Source: Chryseobacterium cucumeris (lineage in GTDB: Bacteria > Bacteroidota > Bacteroidia > Flavobacteriales > Weeksellaceae). Taken from it: a DNA stretch of 64,000 bases. The stretch is taken from assembly GCF_001593385.1 (NCBI RefSeq), contig NZ_LUVZ01000012.1, positions 1 to 64,000 on the forward strand, in the 5' to 3' direction. The position numbers and the translations under genes were made by a program. This document shows positions 1 through 8,295 of this stretch, in pieces; position 1 is the first letter of the stretch; each line of letters begins with the position of its first letter. Under the pieces are notes generated by a model that did no database searches, was not told the DNA's origin, and saw nothing but the letters and a program-made list of their open reading frames with translations.

Positions 1-66
1 ATCTTTATATCTTTCGCTTTTCAACGAAGCAATCTCTCTGTCAGTGTCGCTCCGTATTTGCGAGTG

Positions 67-371
67 CAAAAGTAAAACTTTATTTTTTAATGACCAAATG
101 TTTTTGAAGAAAATTTTAAAGTTTTTTTAAGTAACCTTAATCCTTCTCAAAACCTTAATCTCTCTACTCCTGCGCTCCCTCTAATTGGGACTGCAAAGAT
201 ACAAACTCTTTTTAAACTGGCAACTTTTTTTTCAAAAAGTTTTAAAGTTTTTTTCGTCCGTCTCTTTTTGGAAGTAATATCGTTTCTGCCCAGCTAAAGG
301 CTCTTCTGCGCTACTGAATGTCTTTCGTTTTTCAGTGGGGCAAAGATAGTAACTTCATACAACGCAAAACA
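67..371 (-). promoter_or_regulatory. Three tandem promoters reading out of the left edge (probable rRNA operon promoters)
   Basis: On the minus strand three TAnnTTTG -7 boxes are seen at 341-348 (TATCTTTG), 194-201 (TATCTTTG) and 67-74 (TACTTTTG). Each has a TTG about 19-20 bases upstream (369-371, 221-223, 95-97). The two promoters nearest the edge are preceded by very similar A/T tracts, and their downstream leaders share a GAGAGATT-containing stretch, so the units look duplicated. There is no ORF. The last leader runs off the window at base 1. Stacked promoters with A-tracts and long untranslated leaders are typical of rRNA operons in this class, so a 16S gene just left of the window is inferred. 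Confidence 0.65.
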
Positions 372-700
372 AGTTTATTTAACATAAATTTCATATTCGG
401 ATAGGTTTTTATCCTAATCAGCTGGAAGGCAGAGAGAAAAATTTTAAACATTTGTTTGGAGGAGTGGTTGGAGAGTAAGTGGGTTAGAGGGTTGGAGGTG
501 AATCTGTGTGTGTGAAGAGGGAATGTCAGATCCGGGATGCGGGATGCGGGGTGATTATGATCAAATAGGATATATATTATATAATAGAGACTAGACTAGA
601 CTAGAGAGCTGACTTTCCTCGACGAAGACTGAAGAGTATATTTAATATATAATAATATAGAGTAATAAGATTTAACTCCTGTACCCGTAATTAATTATAA

Positions 701-738
701 TGCTTCGACTCAGCTCAGCATGACATGACTAATACTAA
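701..738 (+). repeat. Dispersed CTTCGAC-AGCTCAG repeat, copy A
   Basis: The core is CTTCGACTCAGCTCAGCATG followed by GACAT and, after three bases, CTAATACTAA. It differs at only 3 of 38 positions from the copy at 19495-19532. It is also related to the inverted pair at 37075-37153, which carries the same CTAATACTAA tail. Confidence 0.75.
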
Positions 739-1040
739 CTACTAAAAGGCCTCAGATATTATCCTGCCAACTTACAAGCGCTCTTGTAAAGAATTTGGAT
801 TCCTGCGGAATGATACAATAGGAATAGGGATTTATACTCAATAATATGTTTACATAGAATTCTGCAATATGAAAATTCAAACCAATATTTCTTTTATACC
901 TGGAAACCCGAACCTCGAAACTCAATAACCAGAACCTCATCATTCATCATTCACCACTTATCATTAACGACTCCTACCCTAGCCCTGATAGAAATGGTTA
1001 CCCCGCAGCTTGCCTCGGAGGGTGGGTTTTAGGTGTGGAG

Positions 1041-1066
1041 CCCTTCGGCTTCGCTCAGGGTGACAG
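1041..1066 (+). repeat. Dispersed repeat, divergent copy E
   Basis: CCCTTCGGCTTCGCTCAGGG followed by TGACAG resembles the outer arm of the 37 kb inverted repeat (CCCTTCGACAAGCTCAGGG then TGACA). The middle is altered and the CTAATACTAA tail is missing. It lies in a GC-rich patch of an otherwise AT-rich spacer. Confidence 0.5.
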
Positions 1067-1216
1067 CGTTGGAGTGCACGGGCGCGAGGAGTAGGAATGG
1101 ATAGCAGGAATTAGCTCCTGAAAAAAGTTCGAGAGTTTGAGAGTAAAAGGGTTTGAGAGTGCGGGAAGAAGAATAAAGAGGTAGGCTCTATTTTATATTA
1201 TATATATAAGGCAAGC

Positions 1217-2263
1217 TTAATCAAATAACCGTAGCTGCTGATCACGGGATCCAGTAAAGTTAGACGTTGAAAGCTTTGGAAACTCTTTGCCTTCAAAAAA
1301 CTTCTTTTTGCCGATCTTAAAGGTGGTATGAATCATTTCTGCAATATTCCCTTCTCCTTTCTGTCGTTCAAAATATCTTTTATCACCCAGTTTTCCTCCT
1401 CTCATGGAGCGGATAAGATTTAAAACTTTTTGCGCCCTGTCCGGAAAATGGGTTTCAATCCAGTTTATAAAAACTGGTTCCACGGTATCGTTTAGTCTTA
1501 CAAGGGTATAACCGAATCCTAAAGCACCTGCATCCGAAATAGCTTTTAATATGTTTAAAGGCTCATCACTATTGAGTCCTGGGATAATGGGTGCTACCAT
1601 TACATGTACGGGGATATTGTTTTCAGAAAGAATTTCAACTGCTTTTAATTTATTTTTTGCAGAGCTTGTTCTCGGCTCCATCTTTCGTCTCAGTTCTTCG
1701 TTGATGGTTGGAATGCTTAGAGAAACAGATACCAGATTCTGTTCTGCCATAGGTTTTAAAATATCTAGATCTCTTAGCACCAGTGCATTTTTTGTCAAAA
1801 TATTGACAGGATGTCTGTAATCAAGACAGAGTTGCAGTAATTTTCTGGTAATTTCAAATTGTCTTTCGGCCGGCTGATAGCAGTCGGTATTTCCTGACAA
1901 TAGAATCGGGGCAGCTTTGTATCCTCTTTTCTGAAAAAATTTCTCCAGCAACTCAGGGGCATTTTTCTTTACCATGATTTTTCTTTCAAAATCAACCCCG
2001 GCACTATAACCCCAGTATTCATGAGTAGGTCTTGCAAAGCAGTAAGAACAGCCATGTTCGCATCCCTGATAAGGGTTCATCGAATATTCCATTGGAAGGT
2101 CTTCACTTTTGACCTGATTGACAATGGTTTTGGGAAATACTTCCGTAAAAGAAGTCTTTACGGTTTCGAAATCCTCATCTTCTGGTTCATAGGTATACCT
2201 GTCGAAACGATTGACAACGTTTCGCTGAGCTCCCTGACCTTTTATGAAATTTTCGCTTTGCAT
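1217..2263 (-). CDS. PA0069-family radical SAM protein (SplB-like)
   Basis: A 348-residue radical SAM enzyme. The cluster-binding cysteines form a CX3CX2C motif at residues 68, 72 and 75 (CEHGCSYC), in the context NPYQGCEHGCSYCFARP that marks the PA0069/Rv2578c family distantly related to spore photoproduct lyase. The remainder fits a radical SAM barrel. By family knowledge it binds a 4Fe-4S cluster and S-adenosylmethionine in the cytoplasm; its substrate is unknown. It is transcribed alone and has no clear operon partner. The start chosen gives the usual N-terminus seen in the family. A splB-type repair role is possible but not shown. Confidence 0.85.
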   Translation of the reverse strand: MQSENFIKGQGAQRNVVNRFDRYTYEPEDEDFETVKTSFTEVFPKTIVNQVKSEDLPMEYSMNPYQGCEHGCSYCFARPTHEYWGYSAGVDFERKIMVKKNAPELLEKFFQKRGYKAAPILLSGNTDCYQPAERQFEITRKLLQLCLDYRHPVNILTKNALVLRDLDILKPMAEQNLVSVSLSIPTINEELRRKMEPRTSSAKNKLKAVEILSENNIPVHVMVAPIIPGLNSDEPLNILKAISDAGALGFGYTLVRLNDTVEPVFINWIETHFPDRAQKVLNLIRSMRGGKLGDKRYFERQKGEGNIAEMIHTTFKIGKKKFFEGKEFPKLSTSNFTGSRDQQLRLFD

Positions 2264-2326
2264 TCCGGTGTAAAATTAGAATGGAATTTTTATAAAATAA
2301 TGAGTTTTAACATTAAAGTTTTCCAC

Positions 2327-2360
2327 AAAAAAATCCAACACTTTCAAAAGCGTTGGATTT
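2327..2360 (-). terminator. Intrinsic terminator after the small membrane-protein gene
   Basis: On the minus strand ATCCAACGC and its near complement AGTGTTGGAT form a hairpin followed by seven T. It lies just downstream of the 2386-2580 gene and upstream of the radical SAM gene, separating the two transcripts. Confidence 0.7.
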
Positions 2361-2385
2361 AAACATAATTAAATATATTTTTTTA

Positions 2386-2580
2386 CTACTTCAGCGCGAA
2401 TAATTCTACTCCATGAGTTTCATCATCATTATTTTTTTCATCAAAGTGTCTGTGATAGTCCGAATAGGAATCACTATATTTTTTATCTTTTTTAGTCAAA
2501 ATTTTTTTAATGCTTATTAAACTCAATACTGCCAAAAGACCAACTCCTCCTGCCAGTAAAACTCCAACTTCTTTTTTCAT
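2386..2580 (-). CDS. Small single-pass membrane protein, unknown function
   Basis: A 64-residue protein. Residues 5-24 form a hydrophobic, glycine-rich membrane segment, followed by a lysine cluster (KKILTKKDKK) and a polar, Asp/His/Ser-rich tail. The positive residues after the helix suggest that the tail faces the cytoplasm. It has its own terminator downstream and is divergent from the 2756 gene, so it is probably an independent unit. I do not recognise the family. The coding call rests on the compact protein-like layout, the well-placed hairpin and the lack of any competing frame. Confidence 0.55.
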   Translation of the reverse strand: MKKEVGVLLAGGVGLLAVLSLISIKKILTKKDKKYSDSYSDYHRHFDEKNNDDETHGVELFALK

Positions 2581-2755
2581 ATTTTCTCTGATTTATTATT
2601 GATACCATTGCAAAAAGCATACCTATTTTATTTTTTTTAATTATAAATTTTGTTAACATTCAACTTTATTTTTAGGAAAATTGCAATCTGCTATTTTTCT
2701 TATATTTAAAGTTTGCAATGGTTTAATTATTGTACTTAAAAATAAAAATATTATT

Positions 2756-3106
2756 ATGGAAAATCCAGAAAACATAGACAGAATGACAACCTTGAGCCAG
2801 GTGATGAAAACACTCTCTGAAAGAGGAATACACAGGGAGTTCAGAATGAATGATAAATGTGAAATGAAGTTTGAAAACTCTGACAAGGTGTATCAACCCT
2901 CTGAAATGGTCATTTTAAAAACTTATCGCTTCGAGGGAGACAGCAATCCTGATGATAATGCTGTACTTTATGTTGTGAAGGACAATGCAGGAAATCGTGG
3001 GATGATTATAGATTCCTATGGTGCAGACAGCAATTATCCAGGCGAAGAATTTGATAAGTTTTTAAGAGATATCCCTATTCAGGAAAGTGATGAATTCAAT
3101 TTTTAA
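2756..3106 (+). CDS. Small conserved Bacteroidota protein, often labelled phosphoribosylpyrophosphate synthetase
   Basis: A 116-residue protein. The region with YRFEGDSNPDDNAVLYVV followed by GMIIDSYGAD is recognisable from a small Bacteroidota family that databases name phosphoribosylpyrophosphate synthetase. It is far too short for that enzyme and has no visible PRPP-binding loop, so that label should not be trusted. The frame is open further upstream, but the ATG at 2756 is preferred because the upstream residues are hydrophobic and not family-like. It has no signal peptide and is probably cytoplasmic. An inverted repeat lies directly downstream. Confidence 0.7.
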   Translation: MENPENIDRMTTLSQVMKTLSERGIHREFRMNDKCEMKFENSDKVYQPSEMVILKTYRFEGDSNPDDNAVLYVVKDNAGNRGMIIDSYGADSNYPGEEFDKFLRDIPIQESDEFNF

Positions 3107-3129
3107 CAACTCAATCACATATTAATTTT

Positions 3130-3210
3130 TTAAACCATTAAGGTTGTTTTCAATTAAAAACTGTACAGTGGTTATGACTGACCGCAAAAGGATCTGTCTT
3201 AATGGTTTAA
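3130..3210. repeat. 13-bp inverted repeat with a long loop between convergent genes
   Basis: TTAAACCATTAAG (3130-3142) is exactly complementary to CTTAATGGTTTAA (3198-3210), with 55 bases between. It lies between the stops of two convergent genes. The 12-mer TAAACCATTAAG recurs in the terminator hairpin at 25561. It may act as a bidirectional terminator, though the loop is long. Confidence 0.45.
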
Positions 3211-3214
3211 AGAA

Positions 3215-5866
3215 TTATTCTTCAGTTTTTTCCTTTTTTCTGAACACATTATTCAGGAAACCTTTCTTTTCTTTTTTCTCTGCTTCCGGTTGGGGAGTTT
3301 CTTTTTTATTTTTTATTTCCTGTTTTATTTCTTTTACCGATTGTTTCATATCCTTTACAGAAGAAACTGCTTCTTTGACTTTCTTTTCTGTTTTTTCAAC
3401 ATTTTTACCAATCAGGGTTTTCTTCAATCCCTGCTCTATTCCTCTCCAGAAAAGATTAAAGAAAGACTTTGTAGGGTCACGTTCTACATTTTCTACCGTA
3501 ACAGCTTCCGGAAAGCTTCCTGAATCTGATTTCAGAAAAATATTGGCTACTGCAGTCAGAAACCCTTTTTTCTCATGGTTATTCTTATTTAATACGGCAA
3601 TTTTTAAGTCTTTATGTTTAAGATTAAAAGTTCCGTGTAATCCGGCAGGGTTTCCTTTAAAGTTAAAAAGCATTTCCTGAATAGTTCCTGCAGTAGCGGT
3701 CACATGAAGATAAGGTCTGATAAAGGGATTGATTCCACTTGCAGGGAGATTGGAAGTTTTCCCTGAAATTGCAAATCTATCATTCTGATCAGCCACATCA
3801 AAGTTCCAGTTGACGGAAAGTGGTGAGAGGTTCATGAAAGAACAATTGATGTTAATATCTACTTTTGTTGGCTTTCCTTTAATTTTAGATGAATTCAGGT
3901 TTTTAACGTTCATATTAAAGTTGCTGAAGGTCAGTTTTCCCGGTCCCATACTTTCAGGAGTATCTTCTTCGTAGACCAGGACAGAGTTTTTTAGATCCAG
4001 ATTATGAATGGTCATCGGAATCTTAATGGAACGCAGCATTTTAGAATATAATGCTTTTATCTTCGGATCATCTTTAGGAATTTTGCTTCTGAAAATATTC
4101 GCATTTGCAGACTCAATGTCTACCTGGGAAGCATTAACCATTTTGTTGTGAGAAAAAAGATCCCACTCTCCTTTTGCAGTAATTTGTCCGGCTTCTAAAT
4201 TATACAGATCTCTTTCAACGGGTATCATTTTGATAAACTGTGCTCTTGAAACGAGAGGCTTCATGGCAAAATTGTTAATCTGTACCTTATTTTTATTCAG
4301 TTTAATAAGCCCAAGGCTCATATTGTAAAACTGCGTTTTATAAGCCAGATTTCTAGTGGTAATATAATAGTCTTTTACTTTGAAGGACAGCCCTTTTTGA
4401 TTAGGTCTAGGTGATAATTCAATATCATTTACCGTTGCGTTAAGATCATGGAAAGTCAGTGGTTGTTTTCCTTTATCATAAGTAATGTTTGAGTTTTTTA
4501 AGGATGTTTTTCTGATGATAAAGGAATTAATAATCCCTGGTCCGGCAGATTTATTGGTTGTTTTTTCACCTGCTTTAAAAGTTCCGTTAACATTTTCTAC
4601 GAGAAGATCTTTAAGATCCACATTCAGTTTTTTATCAACGAATTCCAGTTTATTGATATTAAAAGCAATATGATCTGTTTTTAACACTACTGTTGCTTTT
4701 CTCTCTGCAGGATGCCCTGGTGTCAGTATGACGTCCCTGATTTCACCGTTTGCAGGCTTCAGCGCAAGACTTCGTATTGTAATATTCTGAGCATTGGAAT
4801 ATTCAATATTCCTTGCGGCTATAGTAAAATCTTTATATCCTATCGGAATAACCTGCTCAGAAGTTTCTTTATTAAACATCAGCTGATTGATATTTACACT
4901 AAGATTCCCTACTGACAGAAGATTATTTCCATCCGTTTTTGTGATCTTTACTATGGCATTATTCAGCTTTATATTTTTTAAATCAACTTCAAAATTTGTT
5001 TTTTTTTCGGCTTTCTTGGTCTTTACTCCTGTATTATAGACTGTCAGAACAGGATTCTCAAAGTCTGCATTCGTAAGTGAAACTTTATTTTTGTTTAAAA
5101 TAACATCCGTAAAATCCATTTTGGGAACTGCAAATTCAAATAATTGAGCCTTCTTAGGATAAAACTTTTTAAACTGAGCAAAAGAGAGCAGCGGGGTCAG
5201 CCTGAAATTCTCAACAGCCATCTGTCCGTTACTTGTATTTATACTGCTGATGGTAACCGCATATGTTTCATCTGGACGAAGAAAGAATTTTTGTCCTTTG
5301 ATGCTGTATTTGTCAAAAACAACGGGTAGTTTATTTTCTACGGATTCTTCCGTCATCTGTAAATTTTCTACAAACAGATCCAGTTGTTGAACAGACAGAA
5401 ATTTCTGCTTTGTATGCCTGAAAACAGCAATTTTACCTTCGTTAATTCTTATATTTTCAAATGAAACCGGATTTCTTTTCTTTTCGGTTTTGCGGTCGAC
5501 AGGTTTGGCAAGAATGACATTTAAATTGGGTTTAGCCAACAAAAGGTCTGACGAGCTGATTCTTTTATTAAAAACAGCATCATAAATTCCGAAACGGCTT
5601 ATTTTCAAGGTATCAATAGTTCCCTGCAAACCAATAACGTCTGTATTTTGCGGATCTTTACTGTTAACTGAAATTCCTGTTGCAAAGATATTTCCTGTTC
5701 CCAGATCAACATCCAGCGTTTTGTAAGAAACTTTATAGTTTGTATTTTTTTTGATGTATTCCGGAAGCTGGGTTTTGAGCCATAGATTCAGTCCGAAATT
5801 CGCAGCAAGAAGAATTCCTGCCAGGACTCCGAAAGTTATTAATAGCCTTTTAACCCATTTTTTCAT
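3215..5866 (-). CDS. AsmA-like / DUF748-type envelope protein
   Basis: An 883-residue protein. Residues about 8-28 form one N-terminal membrane anchor. A long beta-rich region follows, made of repeated short strands (for example ITAKGEWDLF and KGNPAGLHGTFNLKH), as in AsmA-like and DUF748 proteins of the YhdP/TamB superfamily. The last ~70 residues are lysine- and glutamate-rich and probably coiled coil. Family members are anchored in the inner membrane, span the periplasm and are linked to outer-membrane assembly or lipid transport. It starts 33 bases after the DUF2797 gene and is probably co-transcribed with it. The exact subfamily is uncertain; the charged C-terminal tail is unusual. Confidence 0.75.
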   Translation of the reverse strand: MKKWVKRLLITFGVLAGILLAANFGLNLWLKTQLPEYIKKNTNYKVSYKTLDVDLGTGNIFATGISVNSKDPQNTDVIGLQGTIDTLKISRFGIYDAVFNKRISSSDLLLAKPNLNVILAKPVDRKTEKKRNPVSFENIRINEGKIAVFRHTKQKFLSVQQLDLFVENLQMTEESVENKLPVVFDKYSIKGQKFFLRPDETYAVTISSINTSNGQMAVENFRLTPLLSFAQFKKFYPKKAQLFEFAVPKMDFTDVILNKNKVSLTNADFENPVLTVYNTGVKTKKAEKKTNFEVDLKNIKLNNAIVKITKTDGNNLLSVGNLSVNINQLMFNKETSEQVIPIGYKDFTIAARNIEYSNAQNITIRSLALKPANGEIRDVILTPGHPAERKATVVLKTDHIAFNINKLEFVDKKLNVDLKDLLVENVNGTFKAGEKTTNKSAGPGIINSFIIRKTSLKNSNITYDKGKQPLTFHDLNATVNDIELSPRPNQKGLSFKVKDYYITTRNLAYKTQFYNMSLGLIKLNKNKVQINNFAMKPLVSRAQFIKMIPVERDLYNLEAGQITAKGEWDLFSHNKMVNASQVDIESANANIFRSKIPKDDPKIKALYSKMLRSIKIPMTIHNLDLKNSVLVYEEDTPESMGPGKLTFSNFNMNVKNLNSSKIKGKPTKVDININCSFMNLSPLSVNWNFDVADQNDRFAISGKTSNLPASGINPFIRPYLHVTATAGTIQEMLFNFKGNPAGLHGTFNLKHKDLKIAVLNKNNHEKKGFLTAVANIFLKSDSGSFPEAVTVENVERDPTKSFFNLFWRGIEQGLKKTLIGKNVEKTEKKVKEAVSSVKDMKQSVKEIKQEIKNKKETPQPEAEKKEKKGFLNNVFRKKEKTEE

Positions 5867-5899
5867 ATTTTGTGATTTGGTTCTTTCCTATTATATAGA

Positions 5900-6697
5900 T
5901 CAATTCTTTATTTCCAGTTCTATTACATACCCTTCATGCCCTCTTACATTGATAAAATTACCTCCTTCAAATCCAAGATACTGACCTTTAATTCCTGTAA
6001 GCTTTCCTGTAAACTCAGGTTTTTTATCTAATGTAAACGATGAAACTTTCTCCGGTTTTTCAAAAGGATAATCAAACATCCACAGCTCTTCACCGTCACT
6101 GTAAAATTTCTGGAAATCGTCGGGAAAATATTCTTTTATCTTTTGTCGGAAATCAGCAAGGTCTACTTCTCCTTCAAAATCATCCTGCAGCATCTTTCTC
6201 CAATTGGTTTTATCTGCCAGATGTTCTTTTAAAGCTACTTCTATCATTCCTGCTTCATAACGGTTTTCCGTTCTTGCGATGGGTAATGCAAAAGTTGCAC
6301 CCTGATCAATCCATCTTGTAGGAATCTGTGTATTTCTGGTTACGCCTACTTTTACATCTCCTGTATAGGCCAGATAAACAGTGTGTGGCTGCAGCTGAAT
6401 TTGTTTTTCAACTTCAAGATCTCGCTCTGCAACCCCCAAATGAGCTGTAGATAGTTCCGGGCGGATAATGGTATCGCTTGCATAAGGGCTTTCAAAAAAA
6501 CAGTTTTTGCAGAATCCCATTCTGTAAATTGGTTTATTTTCACCACAATTTACACATTGAAATCCGGTATGTTTGATGCTTAACTCCTTTCCAAACAGCT
6601 CATTCATATGGATCAGATCTCCAGAAAGATTGAGGTAGTATTGGATTGGCTTAGCATCGACGCTTGTCATCTTTAAAATTTGCCCTTGAAACTGCAT
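5900..6697 (-). CDS. DUF2797 domain protein with zinc ribbon
   Basis: A 265-residue protein of the DUF2797 type. Two CXXC pairs (C48/C51 and C63/C66) indicate a zinc ribbon. The central part, with VYLAYTGDVKVGVTR followed by an Arg and a conserved QGA, resembles a GIY-YIG-like core (Y-xxxG-xxKxGxT-R). Established knowledge gives no function for DUF2797, so the nuclease-like reading is my inference from the motif pattern. It is divergent from the epimerase gene and lies directly upstream of the AsmA-like gene, probably as the first gene of a two-gene operon. It has no signal peptide and is probably cytoplasmic. Confidence 0.75.
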   Translation of the reverse strand: MQFQGQILKMTSVDAKPIQYYLNLSGDLIHMNELFGKELSIKHTGFQCVNCGENKPIYRMGFCKNCFFESPYASDTIIRPELSTAHLGVAERDLEVEKQIQLQPHTVYLAYTGDVKVGVTRNTQIPTRWIDQGATFALPIARTENRYEAGMIEVALKEHLADKTNWRKMLQDDFEGEVDLADFRQKIKEYFPDDFQKFYSDGEELWMFDYPFEKPEKVSSFTLDKKPEFTGKLTGIKGQYLGFEGGNFINVRGHEGYVIELEIKN

Positions 6698-6760
6698 ATT
6701 ATATTTATATTACTTTTTTAAGTAAATTTAATGATTATATTTTTCAAAAAGTAAAATTTA

Positions 6761-6768
6761 TATTTTTG
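6761..6768 (+). promoter_or_regulatory. -7 box of the epimerase gene
   Basis: TATTTTTG fits TAnnTTTG and lies 18 bases upstream of the ATG at 6787. No good TTG is seen at -33. Confidence 0.55.
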
Positions 6769-6786
6769 TGCTCATAAAAAATACAA

Positions 6787-7815
6787 ATGGTTTATCTTGT
6801 AACAGGCGGTAGTGGGTTCATCGGTTCCCATTTAATTGAACGATTATTAAGAAATGGACATTCTGTCATAAACATTGACAATTTTGATGATTTCTATGAC
6901 TATCAGGTAAAAATTAAAAATACTTTGGAGTCAATCAGTAAAAATTCGGATTTTGAGTTCTCAGATAAAGAGACGGATATTCCGCGTTTGGTTTCCCTCA
7001 CCCATTCAGACCAATATTCCCTCTATTGGCAGGATATCAGGGACCTAAAAGGTCTTGAAAACATCTTTAAGAATCATCATATTGACATGGTGGTCCATCT
7101 TGCTGCACTTGCCGGTGTTCGCCCTTCTATTGAACGTCCTCTGGAGTACGAAGAAGTGAATGTACGAGGTACTATGAATCTTTGGGAACTGTGTAAGGAT
7201 TTCCATATTAAAAAATTCATTTGTGCATCTTCATCAAGTGTTTATGGAAACAATGAGAAAATTCCCTTTACGGAAACAGATAATGTAGACAATCCTATCT
7301 CTCCTTATGCTGCTACCAAGAAAAGCGGAGAAATTATAGGACATGTTTACCATAATCTATACCATATAGATATGATCCAGCTCAGATTCTTTACGGTATA
7401 TGGGCCAAGACAGAGACCTGACCTTGCTATACACAAGTTTACAAAGCTCATTTCGGAAAATCAGGAAATTCCTTTCTATGGTGACGGAAATACGGCCAGA
7501 GACTATACTTATATAGATGATATCATTGATGGAATTACTAAGTCTATTCTTTATCTTGAAAACAATTCAGGAATTTATGAAATTGTGAATCTGGGCGAAA
7601 ATCAAGTAATCACTTTGTCTGAAATGGTGGCTACAATCGAAAAGACGCTGGGAAAATCTGCCATCAAAAAAATTCTGCCATTGCAGCCGGGAGATGTCAC
7701 AAAAACCAATGCCGACATTGCAAAAGCAATGGATTTGATAGGGTATAAACCGGCCACAGACTTCCAAAATGGCATAAAAAAATTTGTGGAATGGTTTTTG
7801 AGAAAACGACAATAA
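6787..7815 (+). CDS. NAD-dependent epimerase/dehydratase, probably UDP-glucuronate 4-epimerase type
   Basis: A 342-residue extended short-chain dehydrogenase. The NAD-binding motif is TGGSGFIGSHL at the N-terminus. The active-site YAATK follows the SSSSVYG strand, and the RFFTVYGPRQRPD segment is characteristic of the UDP-glucuronate/UDP-galacturonate epimerase branch. It would convert one nucleotide sugar to another in the cytoplasm for capsule, LPS or glycoprotein glycans. No glycan genes flank it here, so the sugar cannot be fixed. It is monocistronic, with its own -7 box. UDP-glucose 4-epimerase or a dTDP-sugar dehydratase are less likely alternatives. Confidence 0.85.
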   Translation: MVYLVTGGSGFIGSHLIERLLRNGHSVINIDNFDDFYDYQVKIKNTLESISKNSDFEFSDKETDIPRLVSLTHSDQYSLYWQDIRDLKGLENIFKNHHIDMVVHLAALAGVRPSIERPLEYEEVNVRGTMNLWELCKDFHIKKFICASSSSVYGNNEKIPFTETDNVDNPISPYAATKKSGEIIGHVYHNLYHIDMIQLRFFTVYGPRQRPDLAIHKFTKLISENQEIPFYGDGNTARDYTYIDDIIDGITKSILYLENNSGIYEIVNLGENQVITLSEMVATIEKTLGKSAIKKILPLQPGDVTKTNADIAKAMDLIGYKPATDFQNGIKKFVEWFLRKRQ

Positions 7816-7926
7816 GTAAATTGCTGACATAGCTGCCAGTTAGTTTGTGACAGCCATTTATAAGAAAAAATTATAAAAAGAATTGAAAATCAAGTATAAA
7901 AAAGTTTATTATACAACCTATTTTTA

Positions 7927-7934
7927 TACTTTTG
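7927..7934 (+). promoter_or_regulatory. -7 box of the DUF2795 gene
   Basis: TACTTTTG matches TAnnTTTG exactly, 17 bases upstream of the ATG at 7952. Confidence 0.65.
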
Positions 7935-7951
7935 CAAAAAATTAGAAAATT

Positions 7952-8173
7952 ATGTACTGGACATTAGAATTAGCTTCATATTTAAGTGACGCACCTTGGC
8001 CAATGACAAAAGCAGAGCTTATCGACTACGCCATCAGAACTGGTGCACCTATGGAAGTAGTAGAAAACCTTCAGGCTATTGAAGACGAAGGAGAAATTTA
8101 TGAATCTATCGAAGAGGTATGGAGTGACTATCCTACTGACGAGGATTTCCTTTGGAACGAGGACGAATATTAA
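7952..8173 (+). CDS. DUF2795 family small acidic protein
   Basis: A 73-residue, strongly acidic protein (many Glu and Asp in the C-terminal half, ending in NEDEY). The N-terminal segment MYWTLELASYLSDAPWPMTK followed by AELIDYA fits the DUF2795 fold and is highly conserved in Flavobacteriia. It sits just ahead of secA, separated by 122 bases. Its function is unknown. It has a strong own promoter and possibly reads through into secA. There is no signal peptide, so it is cytoplasmic. Confidence 0.8.
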   Translation: MYWTLELASYLSDAPWPMTKAELIDYAIRTGAPMEVVENLQAIEDEGEIYESIEEVWSDYPTDEDFLWNEDEY

Positions 8174-8295
8174 TAAAGCGATAAGCTTTAGGCTGCATGC
8201 TTAGAGCTTTTTTGCCCTTTTTATATATAATTTACACGATAAGTGTTATTTAAAACGCTTAAAGCATTTTGCATTAAGCATAAAGCAAAAAATTT
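8174..8295 (+). repeat. Spacer filled with AAGC/GCTT microrepeats
   Basis: The DUF2795-secA spacer is built from short forward and inverted copies of AAGC (for example GCTTAAAGC and TTAAGCATAAAGC). The phrase TAAGCATAAAGC recurs in the mraY-murD spacer near 33314. No clear -7 box for secA is visible. Confidence 0.45.

Larger units (their letters stand above)
376..1216. other. Gene-free stretch with low-complexity and dispersed repeats
   Basis: No reading frame here looks protein-like. The stretch contains a short tandem repeat of GGGATGC near 533-552, two members of a dispersed repeat (701-738 and 1041-1066), microrepeats built from ATTCATC near 935-960, and a locally GC-rich patch around 1000-1090. 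Its position between an inferred rRNA promoter array and a convergent-side gene suggests a repeat-accumulating spacer. Confidence 0.5.

Noticed and set aside
752..943. Minus-strand frame of 63 codons in the left spacer
   Set aside because: Composition is that of translated AT-rich repeats, with no start signal, promoter or recognisable domain.
2653..2886. Minus-strand frame opposite the start of the 2756 gene
   Set aside because: It overlaps a recognisable family on the other strand and would lie in the divergent promoter region.
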